From an uncultured Pelagibacteraceae bacterium (GTDB lineage: Bacteria > Pseudomonadota > Alphaproteobacteria > Pelagibacterales > Pelagibacteraceae): a DNA stretch of 53,226 nucleotides. The stretch lies in the NCBI GenBank assembly GCA_902599575.1, contig CACKFS010000001.1:110545-163770 (forward strand). Direction: 5' to 3'. A model generated the notes under the pieces. The model made no database searches and was not told the origin of the DNA. It worked only from the letters and a program-made list of their open reading frames with translations. The position numbers and the translations under genes are program-made. This document shows positions 46,063-53,226 of the stretch, in pieces (position 1 is the stretch's first letter; each line of letters starts with the position of its first letter).

Positions 46063-46085
46063 TGGGCTTCGGCCCATTTTTTTTT
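46063..46085 (+). terminator. Intrinsic terminator between metK and nusA
   Basis: TGGGC-TTCG-GCCCA (46063-46076) is a 5-bp stem with a UUCG tetraloop, followed directly by nine T. It separates the lnt-metK transcript from nusA-infB. In many relatives rimP (and often trmB) lies in this space; only 97 bp are left here. The nusA RBS GGAGA begins at 46086, right after the T-run. Confidence 0.85.
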
Positions 46086-46097
46086 GGAGACTAAAAT

Positions 46098-47642
46098 ATG
46101 CTAAACAGGCGCTCAGATAAACTCGAACTATTAAGAATTGCAGAGGCAGTAGCGATGGAAAAATCTATAGATAAAGAATTGATTATTAACTCTATGGAGA
46201 CTGGTATTGCTAAGGCTGCGAAATCAAAGTTTGGCAACGAAAACGAAATTCAAGTTAATATTAACAGAGATAATGGAGATATCGAAATTTTTAGAAAGTT
46301 AATAATTGTTGAAAATCCAGAAAATACTAACACTGAAATAAGCTTAGAGAACGCAAAGTCTTTAAATAATGAAAAAAAGTTAGGTGAAGAAATACTGCAA
46401 CCACTACCAACATTCGACTTTGGAAGAATTGCAGCCCAAACAGCAAAACAGGTAATAAGTTTTAGTGTAAGAGAGGCTGAAAAAGAGAGACAATTTAACG
46501 ATTTTATAGATAAAAAAGACACTATACTTAGCGGAATTGTTAAAAGATTAGAATTCGGAAATGTAATTGTCGATTTAGGAAAAGCAGAGGCAATAATTCA
46601 AAAAAATGAAATGATACCAAGAGAAAATATTAAAGCTGGAGATAGAGTGAAAGCTTATTGTTATGACGTTAGAAGAGAGCAAAGAGGGCAGCAAATTTTT
46701 CTTTCTAGAGCGCACTCAAAATTTATGGAAAAATTATTTATTCAAGAAGTTCCAGAAATTTATGATGGACTAATAGAGATTAAATCATCAGCAAGAGATC
46801 CAGGTAGTAGAGCAAAAATTTGTGTTAAAGCTATTGATACATCTTTAGATCCCGTAGGTGCATGCGTAGGAATGAGAGGTAGCAGAGTCCAAGCTGTCGT
46901 TAATGAATTACAAGGAGAAAAAATTGATATTGTGAACTGGTCAGAAGATATATCCGTCGTTGTTTCTAATGCTCTTTCACCTGCAGAAGTTTTAAAAGTT
47001 AACATTTATGAGGAATCTAAAAAATTGGACGTTATATTAACAGAGGAAAATTTAAGTAAAGCCATAGGTAGAAGAGGGCAAAATGTTAGACTTGCAACAA
47101 AACTTATTAATTACGAGATAAATATTATGACTGACAAAGAGGAGTCAGAAAAAAGGCAAGAAGAATTTAAAGACAGAACAGAAAACCTTATGAAAAATTT
47201 AGAAGTTGATGAGACATTGGGTCAACTTTTAGTAGCTGAGGGTTTTTCGACGATTGATATAATCAAAGACAGTGGGTTAAATGAATTAGTAAAAATCGAG
47301 GGTATTGAGGATGAAACAGCAAAAGAACTAATAGAAAGAGCAAAAGAGTTTCATAAAAAAAATCAAGAAGAAATACAAAAGAAAATAAAAGATTTGGGTT
47401 TAGCGTCCGACTTGATTGATCACAAAGGTTTAACACCAGGTATGCTTTTGACATTAGGTGAGAAAAAGATATTAACTCTAAATGATTTTGCTGATCTTGC
47501 ATCTGATGAATTGATAGGTGGTTATGATATTATTAAAGGTGAAAAAGTTAAAATTAATGGTTATTTAGAGGATTTTGCTTTATCACGTGCAGAGGCAGAT
47601 GAATTAATAATGAGTGCTAGAGAAAAAATTTATAATAATTAA
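46098..47642 (+). CDS. nusA: Transcription termination/antitermination factor NusA
   Basis: RNA polymerase-bound elongation factor. The 514-aa product has the N-terminal RNAP-binding domain, S1 (about 135-200), KH1/KH2 (DPVGACVGMRGSRVQAVV; AIGRRGQNVRLATKL) and helix-hairpin-helix repeats at the C-terminus, as in other Alphaproteobacteria. GGAGA lies 7 bases before the ATG. infB follows after 10 bp; the ylxR gene usually found between them is missing. Confidence 0.97.
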   Translation: MLNRRSDKLELLRIAEAVAMEKSIDKELIINSMETGIAKAAKSKFGNENEIQVNINRDNGDIEIFRKLIIVENPENTNTEISLENAKSLNNEKKLGEEILQPLPTFDFGRIAAQTAKQVISFSVREAEKERQFNDFIDKKDTILSGIVKRLEFGNVIVDLGKAEAIIQKNEMIPRENIKAGDRVKAYCYDVRREQRGQQIFLSRAHSKFMEKLFIQEVPEIYDGLIEIKSSARDPGSRAKICVKAIDTSLDPVGACVGMRGSRVQAVVNELQGEKIDIVNWSEDISVVVSNALSPAEVLKVNIYEESKKLDVILTEENLSKAIGRRGQNVRLATKLINYEINIMTDKEESEKRQEEFKDRTENLMKNLEVDETLGQLLVAEGFSTIDIIKDSGLNELVKIEGIEDETAKELIERAKEFHKKNQEEIQKKIKDLGLASDLIDHKGLTPGMLLTLGEKKILTLNDFADLASDELIGGYDIIKGEKVKINGYLEDFALSRAEADELIMSAREKIYNN

Positions 47643-47652
47643 TTGATGGAAA

Positions 47653-49824
47653 ATGGAAAAACAAAAAAAAAAACTTACTATATCAGGCAAACCAAAAAAA
47701 ACATTTGTTCCCAAGCAAAATCTTGAAAGTAAAAATAATTATTCATCTAACAATAAAAAATTTTTAAAACCTTTCAATAAGAATTCAAATAACTTTAAAA
47801 AACATTTTAAAACTAAGCCGCTTGCTACAAAACTAAGTGATTATGAACGTAGAAAGCTTGCTGAACAAAAGGCAATGAAAGGTATAAGGGGAGAAAATAA
47901 CCAAAAAGATAAAGAAAATAAGTCTAAATTTACTACTAAAAAAAGAGAGACTAAACTAACAGTTTCAAGAGCTTTGAGCGAAGATCTAGAATTTAAATCT
48001 AGAAGCCTTGCATCAATTAAAAGAGCCAGGGAAAAAGAACTTAGAGTTTCAAAAAGTAAGATAAGTTATGAAGAAAATGCTAATATTAAAAAAGATATAA
48101 ATATACCTGAATTTATAACAATTAGAGATCTTGCGAATAGGATGGCTGAACAGTCCTCAAATATAATTAAACATTTAATGGGTATGGGTGTACCTGTAAC
48201 AATTAATCATACGATTGACTCAGATACAGCAGAATATTTAGTTAAAGAATTTGGTCATAACCCTATTAGAGAAAAAAAAGCTGATGAAATTTTAAAAAGT
48301 ATTCAAGATACAAAATCAGAAAACTTAAAAAACCGTCCACCGATTATCACTGTGATGGGGCATGTTGATCATGGTAAAACTTCAGTTTTAGACGTTATAA
48401 GAAGTACAAACATTGTATCTGGGGAGTTTGGGGGTATAACACAACATATTGGCGCATATCAAATAACAAAAAATAAGAAAAAAATTACTTTTATAGATAC
48501 GCCAGGCCATGCTGCTTTTACAGAGATGAGAGCAAGAGGTTCAAAATTGACAGATATAGTTGTTTTAGTAGTTGCAGCTAATGATGGTGTTATGCCTCAA
48601 ACCGTTGAATCAATAAAACATGCAAAAGCTGCAAATGTACCAATTGTTGTAGCAATTAATAAATGTGATCTTCCTGATGCTGATCCTCAAAAAATTAAAA
48701 ACCAGCTTTTAGAGCACGAACTAATTTCTGAGGATTTGTCCGGTGATACAATTATGGTTGAAATTTCAACTAAAACAAAGAAAAATATAGATAAATTACT
48801 TGAATTAATTTTGTTACAAGCAGAACTTTTAGATTTAAAATGTGATTTTAATAACAACTCTAACGGCGTAGTTTTGGAGTCAAAAATCGATATAGGAAGA
48901 GGACCTATTGCAAATATTATCATCACTTCTGGTAATCTTAAAAAAGGAGATTATTTTGTTTGTGGTACTAAATGGGGAAAAGTGAGAGCAATTATAGATG
49001 ATACTGGAAAGCAAATTGACGAAGCTTTTCCTTCTACTCCAGTAGAAGTTTTAGGGATAAATGGAGCAGCAAAATCCGGAGATGATTTTTTAGTTTTAGA
49101 CTCAGAAAAAGAGGCCAAGTCTTTATCTCAAGCAAGAATTGAAGAAAATAAAACCTCTAAAAATCCATTAAATATGTTTACTCAAGAGTCAGCATTTAAA
49201 GATAAAAAATTAGAGGAACTAAACTTAATAGTAAAATCAGATGTTCATGGTTCATCTGAGGCTATAAAAAATGTAATCAACCAAATAAAACACGATGAGG
49301 TAAAACTAAAGATAATCTTGTCAGATGTGGGAATGGTTACAGAAACTGATGTAAATTTAGCCAAAGCATCTAATGCAATTTTAATAGCTTTCAATGTTAA
49401 ACCTAGCAAAGAAGCAAAAAAAATTGCAGAACAAAATCATGTTAAAATTTCATCATTTAACATAATTTACGAATTAATTGATTTTGTAAAGAGTCAGATG
49501 TCTGGGTTGCTATCACCAGATGTAGAAGAAAAAGTAATTGGTTCAGCTGAAATTTTAGAAATTTTTAAAGTATCAAAAGTAGGAAAAGTTGCTGGTTCAA
49601 AGGTAATCGATGGTGAAATTTCTCAAGACGCTTTAGCAAGAATTATTAGAGATGGAGCAATAATCTATAATGGTAAAATAAGCACTATTTTTAGGGAAAA
49701 AAACCAAGCCAAGCAAGTGTCAGCTGGTCTGGAGTGCGGTATATCTTTTAAAGATTTTAATGACTTTCAAAAAAAAGACATTATAGAGGCTTATAGTTCT
49801 ACTACAACAGAGAGGGTGATTTAA
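47653..49824 (+). CDS. infB: Translation initiation factor IF-2
   Basis: GTPase that places initiator tRNA on the ribosome. The 723-aa product has a basic, Lys/Asn-rich linker (1 to about 150), an IF2-N domain, the G domain with [23 protein letters not shown] and NKCDLPD, then the IF2 C-terminal beta barrels. Shorter than the E. coli form (890) because the N-terminal linker is short. Four bases from rbfA. Confidence 0.98.
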   Translation: MEKQKKKLTISGKPKKTFVPKQNLESKNNYSSNNKKFLKPFNKNSNNFKKHFKTKPLATKLSDYERRKLAEQKAMKGIRGENNQKDKENKSKFTTKKRETKLTVSRALSEDLEFKSRSLASIKRAREKELRVSKSKISYEENANIKKDINIPEFITIRDLANRMAEQSSNIIKHLMGMGVPVTINHTIDSDTAEYLVKEFGHNPIREKKADEILKSIQDTKSENLKNRPPIITVMGHVDHGKTSVLDVIRSTNIVSGEFGGITQHIGAYQITKNKKKITFIDTPGHAAFTEMRARGSKLTDIVVLVVAANDGVMPQTVESIKHAKAANVPIVVAINKCDLPDADPQKIKNQLLEHELISEDLSGDTIMVEISTKTKKNIDKLLELILLQAELLDLKCDFNNNSNGVVLESKIDIGRGPIANIIITSGNLKKGDYFVCGTKWGKVRAIIDDTGKQIDEAFPSTPVEVLGINGAAKSGDDFLVLDSEKEAKSLSQARIEENKTSKNPLNMFTQESAFKDKKLEELNLIVKSDVHGSSEAIKNVINQIKHDEVKLKIILSDVGMVTETDVNLAKASNAILIAFNVKPSKEAKKIAEQNHVKISSFNIIYELIDFVKSQMSGLLSPDVEEKVIGSAEILEIFKVSKVGKVAGSKVIDGEISQDALARIIRDGAIIYNGKISTIFREKNQAKQVSAGLECGISFKDFNDFQKKDIIEAYSSTTTERVI

Positions 49825-49828
49825 TCTT

Positions 49829-50194
49829 ATGACAAACACAGGCAAACCAGTTACTCAAAGACAATTAAGAGTTGGTGAAATGATAAAGCAATCATTAAGT
49901 ATGATTTTTTTAAAAGATGAGGCAAAAATACCAACTATCAATACTAAAGAAATTACAGTCACTGAAGTAAGAATGAGCCCTGATCTTAAAACTGCAAAGA
50001 TTTTTGTGCTTCCATTAGGAGGAAAAAACTCAGAGGAGATTATACGAAAATTAAAAGAATTTTCTTTTGTTGTAAGAAAAGTATTATCTAAAAAAATCAT
50101 TATGAAATTTTTACCAAAACTTTTTTTTGTAAAAGATGAGTCTTTCGATTATGCAGAAAAAATTGAAAATTTAATAAAACAAGCTAATAAATAG
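49829..50194 (+). CDS. rbfA: Ribosome-binding factor A
   Basis: Assists 30S maturation. The 121-aa product is a KH-fold protein with RQLRVGEMIKQSLSMIF, ITVTEVRMSPDLKTAKIFVL and FLPKLFFVKDESFDYAEKIE. Normal length. Between infB and rpsO; truB, often found after rbfA in other bacteria, is missing. Confidence 0.95.
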   Translation: MTNTGKPVTQRQLRVGEMIKQSLSMIFLKDEAKIPTINTKEITVTEVRMSPDLKTAKIFVLPLGGKNSEEIIRKLKEFSFVVRKVLSKKIIMKFLPKLFFVKDESFDYAEKIENLIKQANK

Positions 50195-50202
50195 GAAAAA
50201 TT

Positions 50203-50451
50203 ATGAAAAAAAATATTAATGAAGTAAGTTTACATGAAAAAGATACAGGTTCCTCAGAGGTTCAAATAGCTCTTTTAACAGATAAAATACAAACTTTATC
50301 AAAACACATGAAACAGTTTAAAAAAGATAAACATTCATCTGTTGGACTATTAAAAGCAGTTAATAAAAGAAAAAAACTATTGGATTATCTTAAGAAAAAT
50401 AAAATTGAGTCATACAAAAATATATTAACGAAATTAAATTTAAGGAAGTAA
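50203..50451 (+). CDS. rpsO: 30S ribosomal protein S15
   Basis: Primary 16S rRNA-binding protein. The 82-aa product has DTGSSEVQIALLTDKIQTL, HMKQFKKDKHSSVGLLKAVN and KRKKLLDYLKK, all family blocks; it is about 7 residues shorter than E. coli S15 at the N-terminus. GGAAAAA precedes the ATG. No gap to pnp (stop and start adjacent at 50451/50452), the common rpsO-pnp pair. Confidence 0.97.
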   Translation: MKKNINEVSLHEKDTGSSEVQIALLTDKIQTLSKHMKQFKKDKHSSVGLLKAVNKRKKLLDYLKKNKIESYKNILTKLNLRK

Positions 50452-52524
50452 ATGTTTAAAATTTTTAAGAAAGAAGTTGAAGTTAACGGAAAGAAAATTA
50501 GTTTAGAAACTGGAAAAATTGCAAGGCAGGCAGATGGAGCAATAATTGCTACATGTGGTGAAACGGTTGTTCTAGCAACTGTCGTAGGGGCAAAAAAAGT
50601 AAATCCTGATGTAGATTATTTTCCATTATCGGTAAATTATCAGGAAAAATACTACGCAGCAGGAAAAATTCCTGGTGGATATTTTAAAAGAGAGGCTAGA
50701 CCAACAGAAAGCGAAACTCTAATTTCAAGACTAATTGATAGACCTATTAGACCTTTGTTTCCAGATGAGTTTAGAAATGAAGTTCAATTATTACCTACAG
50801 TAATTTCTTATGATAAAGAGAATGAAGCTGATATATTATCAATTATTGCATCTTCAGCTGCACTAGCAATATCAGGTATGCCATTTATGGGGCCGGTTGG
50901 TGCATCAAGAGTAGGTTTTATAGGTGGTAAATATGTTTTAAATCCTACCAAAAAAGAATTAGAAAATTCAAAACTAGACTTAGTTGTAGCTGGAACAAAA
51001 GATGCTGTTTTGATGGTTGAGTCTGAGGCAAAAGGGTTAACTGAGCAGCAAATGTTAGACGCAGTAAAATTTGGTCACGAAGGTTTTGTCCCGGTCATAA
51101 AAATGATTGAGGAGCTTGCAAAAGAATGTAAAAAACCTGATTGGGTTGTGGAAAAGAAAGATTTATCAGAAGTAAAGAAAAAATTAGAGAGTGAATTTAC
51201 TAAAGATCTGAAAAAAGCGTTTTCAATTAAGGACAAACAAGAAAGATCAAATTTAATTTCTGAAGTAACAGAAAAAGCTAAAAAGTTATACGAAGAAGAT
51301 GAAAATTATTCAGAACTAGATGTCATGCATGAATTGAAAAACCTTGAAAAAGGCATTGTAAGAACAGATATACTAAAAAATAAAAATCGTATAGATGGCA
51401 GAGGCCTTTCAGATGTAAGACCAATTAAATGTGAAGTTGGAATACTCCCAAGAGTTCATGGGTCAGCATTATTCACAAGAGGAGAAACACAAGCAATTGT
51501 TACAACAACCTTGGGAACATCTGATGATGAACAAAGAATTGAAAGTTTAGAGGGTCTTCAACGTGAAAGATTCATGCTTCACTATAACTTTCCCCCTTTT
51601 TCTGTTGGTGAAACGGGAAGAATAGGAACTGGGAGAAGAGAAATAGGTCACGGTAAATTAGCTTGGAGAGCAATAAATTCATCTTTACCTACAAAAGAAA
51701 GTTTTCCATATACATTTAGAATAGTTTCAGAAATCACAGAATCTAACGGTTCTTCATCAATGGCAACTGTTTGTGGTTCATCTTTAGCGCTTATGGATGC
51801 AGGTGTACCAATTAAAGAACCAGTTGCAGGTATAGCAATGGGATTGATTAAAGAAGGAGATGATTTTAGTGTTCTATCAGACATCTTAGGTGACGAAGAT
51901 CATTTAGGCGATATGGATTTTAAAGTTGCAGGTACAAAAGATGGAATTACCTCTTTGCAAATGGATATAAAAATAACAGGAATTACATTTGAAATAATGG
52001 AGCAAGCTTTAAAACAAGCTAAAGATGGTAGAGTACATATTCTTGATGAAATGAATAAAGCATTATCTAAATCAAGAGACGATGTAGGAAAACATACACC
52101 TAAAATGGAAAAAATTACTGTAGAAAAGAAAGATATAGCAACGGTAATTGGAAAAGGTGGTGCAACAATCAGAGAGATTGTTGAAAAATCAGGAGCTAAA
52201 GTTGATGTTAATGATGAAGGTGAAGTAACTGTAGCAGCACCAGATGAAGATTCGAGAAATAAAGCAATGCAAATGATTAAAGACTTAACAGCTAAAGCTG
52301 AACTCAACAAAATTTATAACGGAAAAGTTATGAAGATTATGGAGTTTGGTGCATTTGTTAATTTCTTAGGCAAACAAGATGGACTTGTACACATTTCAGA
52401 ACTAGCTGACAAAAGAGTTGCAAAAGTCACAGACGTTGTAAAAGAAGGAGACGAAGTAAAAGTAAAAGTCATAGGTTTTGATAGGGGTAAAGTTAAACTG
52501 TCTATTAAACAAGCAGCTGTCTAA
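50452..52524 (+). CDS. pnp: Polyribonucleotide nucleotidyltransferase (PNPase)
   Basis: Phosphorolytic 3'-5' exoribonuclease, central in mRNA turnover. The 690-aa product has two RNase PH domains ([40 protein letters not shown]), a KH domain ([15 protein letters not shown]) and a C-terminal S1 domain ([20 protein letters not shown]). Full length. Confidence 0.98.
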   Translation: MFKIFKKEVEVNGKKISLETGKIARQADGAIIATCGETVVLATVVGAKKVNPDVDYFPLSVNYQEKYYAAGKIPGGYFKREARPTESETLISRLIDRPIRPLFPDEFRNEVQLLPTVISYDKENEADILSIIASSAALAISGMPFMGPVGASRVGFIGGKYVLNPTKKELENSKLDLVVAGTKDAVLMVESEAKGLTEQQMLDAVKFGHEGFVPVIKMIEELAKECKKPDWVVEKKDLSEVKKKLESEFTKDLKKAFSIKDKQERSNLISEVTEKAKKLYEEDENYSELDVMHELKNLEKGIVRTDILKNKNRIDGRGLSDVRPIKCEVGILPRVHGSALFTRGETQAIVTTTLGTSDDEQRIESLEGLQRERFMLHYNFPPFSVGETGRIGTGRREIGHGKLAWRAINSSLPTKESFPYTFRIVSEITESNGSSSMATVCGSSLALMDAGVPIKEPVAGIAMGLIKEGDDFSVLSDILGDEDHLGDMDFKVAGTKDGITSLQMDIKITGITFEIMEQALKQAKDGRVHILDEMNKALSKSRDDVGKHTPKMEKITVEKKDIATVIGKGGATIREIVEKSGAKVDVNDEGEVTVAAPDEDSRNKAMQMIKDLTAKAELNKIYNGKVMKIMEFGAFVNFLGKQDGLVHISELADKRVAKVTDVVKEGDEVKVKVIGFDRGKVKLSIKQAAV

Positions 52525-52527
52525 TTA

Positions 52528-52680
52528 ATGTTCTCATTATCAAAATTTAAAAATATTTTATCAAAAAATAAATATGGTAAATATTTAGCTATTGGAGGTT
52601 TTGCTTTCTTTTTTATAAAAGGTCTTATTTGGTTAGCAGTCATATTTTCTGTTGGTTTTAGCGCTTTTAACTTCATTTAA
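52528..52680 (+). CDS. Small membrane protein after pnp (50 aa)
   Basis: ATG at 52528, three bases after the pnp stop, opens a 50-codon frame reading MFSLSKFKNILSKNKYGKYL then AIGGFAFFFIKGLIWLAVIF and a short tail. A charged N-terminus and one or two membrane segments (about 20-47). The tight spacing behind pnp suggests co-transcription. No family known to me; function unknown. Confidence 0.6.
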   Translation: MFSLSKFKNILSKNKYGKYLAIGGFAFFFIKGLIWLAVIFSVGFSAFNFI

Positions 52681-52752
52681 ATCTCTGTTCATTTTGCGCT
52701 TGATATTCCTTAATTAGTTGCAATAACTTTTTAAAAATGTAAGCTTTTAGTA

Positions 52753-52816
52753 ACCATATCTCATGGTGATAAAGAGACCGATATCGCATCGGTTAAAAGC
52801 GAGTTTTGGAAAAACT
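52753..52816 (+). promoter_or_regulatory. Structured 5' leader with three hairpins
   Basis: Three perfect short stems follow each other in the 150-bp space before the 63-aa gene: ACCAT/ATGGT (52753-52767), ACCGAT/ATCGGT (52777-52793, loop ATCGC) and AGTTTT/AAAACT (52802-52816). The RBS AAGGAG (52820-52825) comes 4 bases later. It may be a cis-regulatory RNA. The upstream part (52681-52752) shows nothing that I recognise. Confidence 0.5.
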
Positions 52817-52830
52817 AACAAGGAGTGTGT

Positions 52831-53022
52831 ATGAAAAGAATGCACAGAGTTCTTAATTCGTTTAGCCGAGGCTCAAAGATCGCTAGGCTAAATCAATTAA
52901 TGTTCCGAAATTTAAAATCTGTTGAAGCTAATGGCAATGGCACAAGCGGATACGTTATTAAATCTGGAAAAAACTCTGGAAAAGTTGTTGGGCATTTAAA
53001 AAAAGAGCCTAAAAACATTTAA
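52831..53022 (+). CDS. Small basic protein, 63 aa
   Basis: The frame is open to GTG at 52825, but ATG at 52831 is chosen because AAGGAG (52820-52825) stands 5 bases before it. The product is MKRMHRVLNSFSRGSKIARL followed by NQLMFRNLKSVEANGNGTSG and a Lys/Gly-rich end. No signal peptide or membrane segment; very basic, so RNA or ribosome binding is possible but not shown. I do not recognise the family. A structured leader, a good RBS and a GC-rich 3' element (53031) suggest a well-expressed, regulated gene. Confidence 0.75.
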   Translation: MKRMHRVLNSFSRGSKIARLNQLMFRNLKSVEANGNGTSGYVIKSGKNSGKVVGHLKKEPKNI

Positions 53023-53030
53023 TTAAGATT

Positions 53031-53063
53031 GGGGTATGGGGGCACCTGGCAACAGAACGCCCC
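53031..53063 (+). ncRNA. GC-rich 3' element, copy 2
   Basis: Starts 8 bp after the stop of the 63-aa gene. GGGG and TAT lead to GGGGC (53039-53043) / GCCCC (53059-53063) around ACCTGGCAACAGAAC. It differs from copy 1 at 16154 by one loop base, two lead-in bases and one inserted G. It lies between convergent genes, as does copy 1. It has no T-run. Confidence 0.6.
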
Positions 53064-53069
53064 TTACAC

Positions 53070-53226
53070 TTAAGTAATATTTTTTGGATCTGGCATACCT
53101 ACCTTATTATAACCAGCATCAACATAGTGTATTTCACCAGTGACACCTCCAGCCATATCGCTTAATAGGTATAAAGCAGAATTTCCAACATCAAGATTAT
53201 CAACGTTTCTTTTCAGAAAGGAATGA
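53070..53226 (-). CDS. fabI: Enoyl-ACP reductase FabI (C-terminal end only)
   Basis: On the minus strand the last 51 codons read [20 protein letters not shown], then [19 protein letters not shown] and [11 protein letters not shown], stop TAA at 53070-53072. The RNV-x4-VGNSA-x3-SD-x-A-x-G-x-TGE-x3-VD-x-G pattern is the C-terminal end of FabI (SDR family, last step of fatty-acid elongation). The 5' part is outside the window. fabI close to pnp is also seen in other Alphaproteobacteria. Confidence 0.9.
   Translation of the reverse strand, partial: HSFLKRNVDNLDVGNSALYLLSDMAGGVTGEIHYVDAGYNKVGMPDPKNIT

Noticed and set aside
51648..52310. Open frames opposite pnp
   Set aside because: PNPase is unmistakable on the plus strand; the opposite frames are Ser/Ile-rich without start signals or motifs.
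1..53226. CRISPR arrays, insertion sequences, phage genes, rRNA or tRNA genes
   Set aside because: No direct-repeat arrays, transposase motifs, terminal inverted repeats, phage structural genes or RNA-gene folds were seen anywhere in the window.

Overview
The window looks like a piece of chromosome from a SAR11-clade (Pelagibacterales) alphaproteobacterium. It is very AT-rich, genes are packed with 0-60 bp gaps or 1-11 bp overlaps, and several genes start with TTG. The gene order (mnmE-mnmG-rsmG-parA-parB; holA-lptE-leuS-DUF3576; murJ-trpS-nfu-tsaB-fur-miaB-phoH-ybeY-lnt-metK-nusA-infB-rbfA-rpsO-pnp-fabI) is an abbreviated version of conserved alphaproteobacterial clusters. I see no tRNA or rRNA gene, CRISPR array, insertion sequence or prophage.

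Layout. 1-790: a sulfotransferase cut by the window edge. 840-6406: tRNA wobble modification (mnmE, mnmG), rsmG and the chromosome-partitioning pair parA/parB, with a near-consensus parS site inside rsmG. 6378-11004 (minus): holA, lptE, leuS and a DUF3576 lipoprotein. 11137-12300: a major porin with promoter-like dyads and a strong terminator. 12263-16146: small housekeeping and envelope genes (ThiE-like, YggS, L,D-transpeptidase, winged-helix regulator, a hidden 40-codon ArfA, MsrB, DUF4149, ABM monooxygenase, a small secreted protein). 16188-19585: an esterase and a glycan-type island (GT2, methyltransferase, multispanning membrane protein). 19577-22936: flavin oxidoreductase, adenosine kinase, nth, dapB. 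22979-25140: a second sulfotransferase, two Fur-like boxes, a 59-aa Cys-rich protein, a 55-aa membrane protein and a FkbM methyltransferase. 25169-28895: the heat-shock genes dnaJ, dnaK, grpE with a sigma-32-type promoter. 28932-32129: rdgB, an LpoA-like protein, rsmI and a BON-domain lipoprotein. 32126-34411: maeB. 34461-52680: the long plus-strand housekeeping supercluster. 52831-53226: a 63-aa protein with a structured leader, and the end of fabI.

How the genes work together. Most of the window is core information processing: tRNA modification, ribosome maturation and rescue, translation initiation, mRNA turnover and chromosome segregation. Around this are envelope functions (LptE, Lnt, porin, MurJ, L,D-transpeptidase, glucosaminidase, deacetylase) and a few accessory surface-glycan genes. 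The less ordinary signals are a GC-rich 3' element found twice just after small genes (16154 and 53031), a pair of Fur-type palindromes 60 bp apart between divergent genes, an internally deleted TsaB, a native 40-residue ArfA overlapped at both ends, and a multi-hairpin leader before the 63-aa gene.
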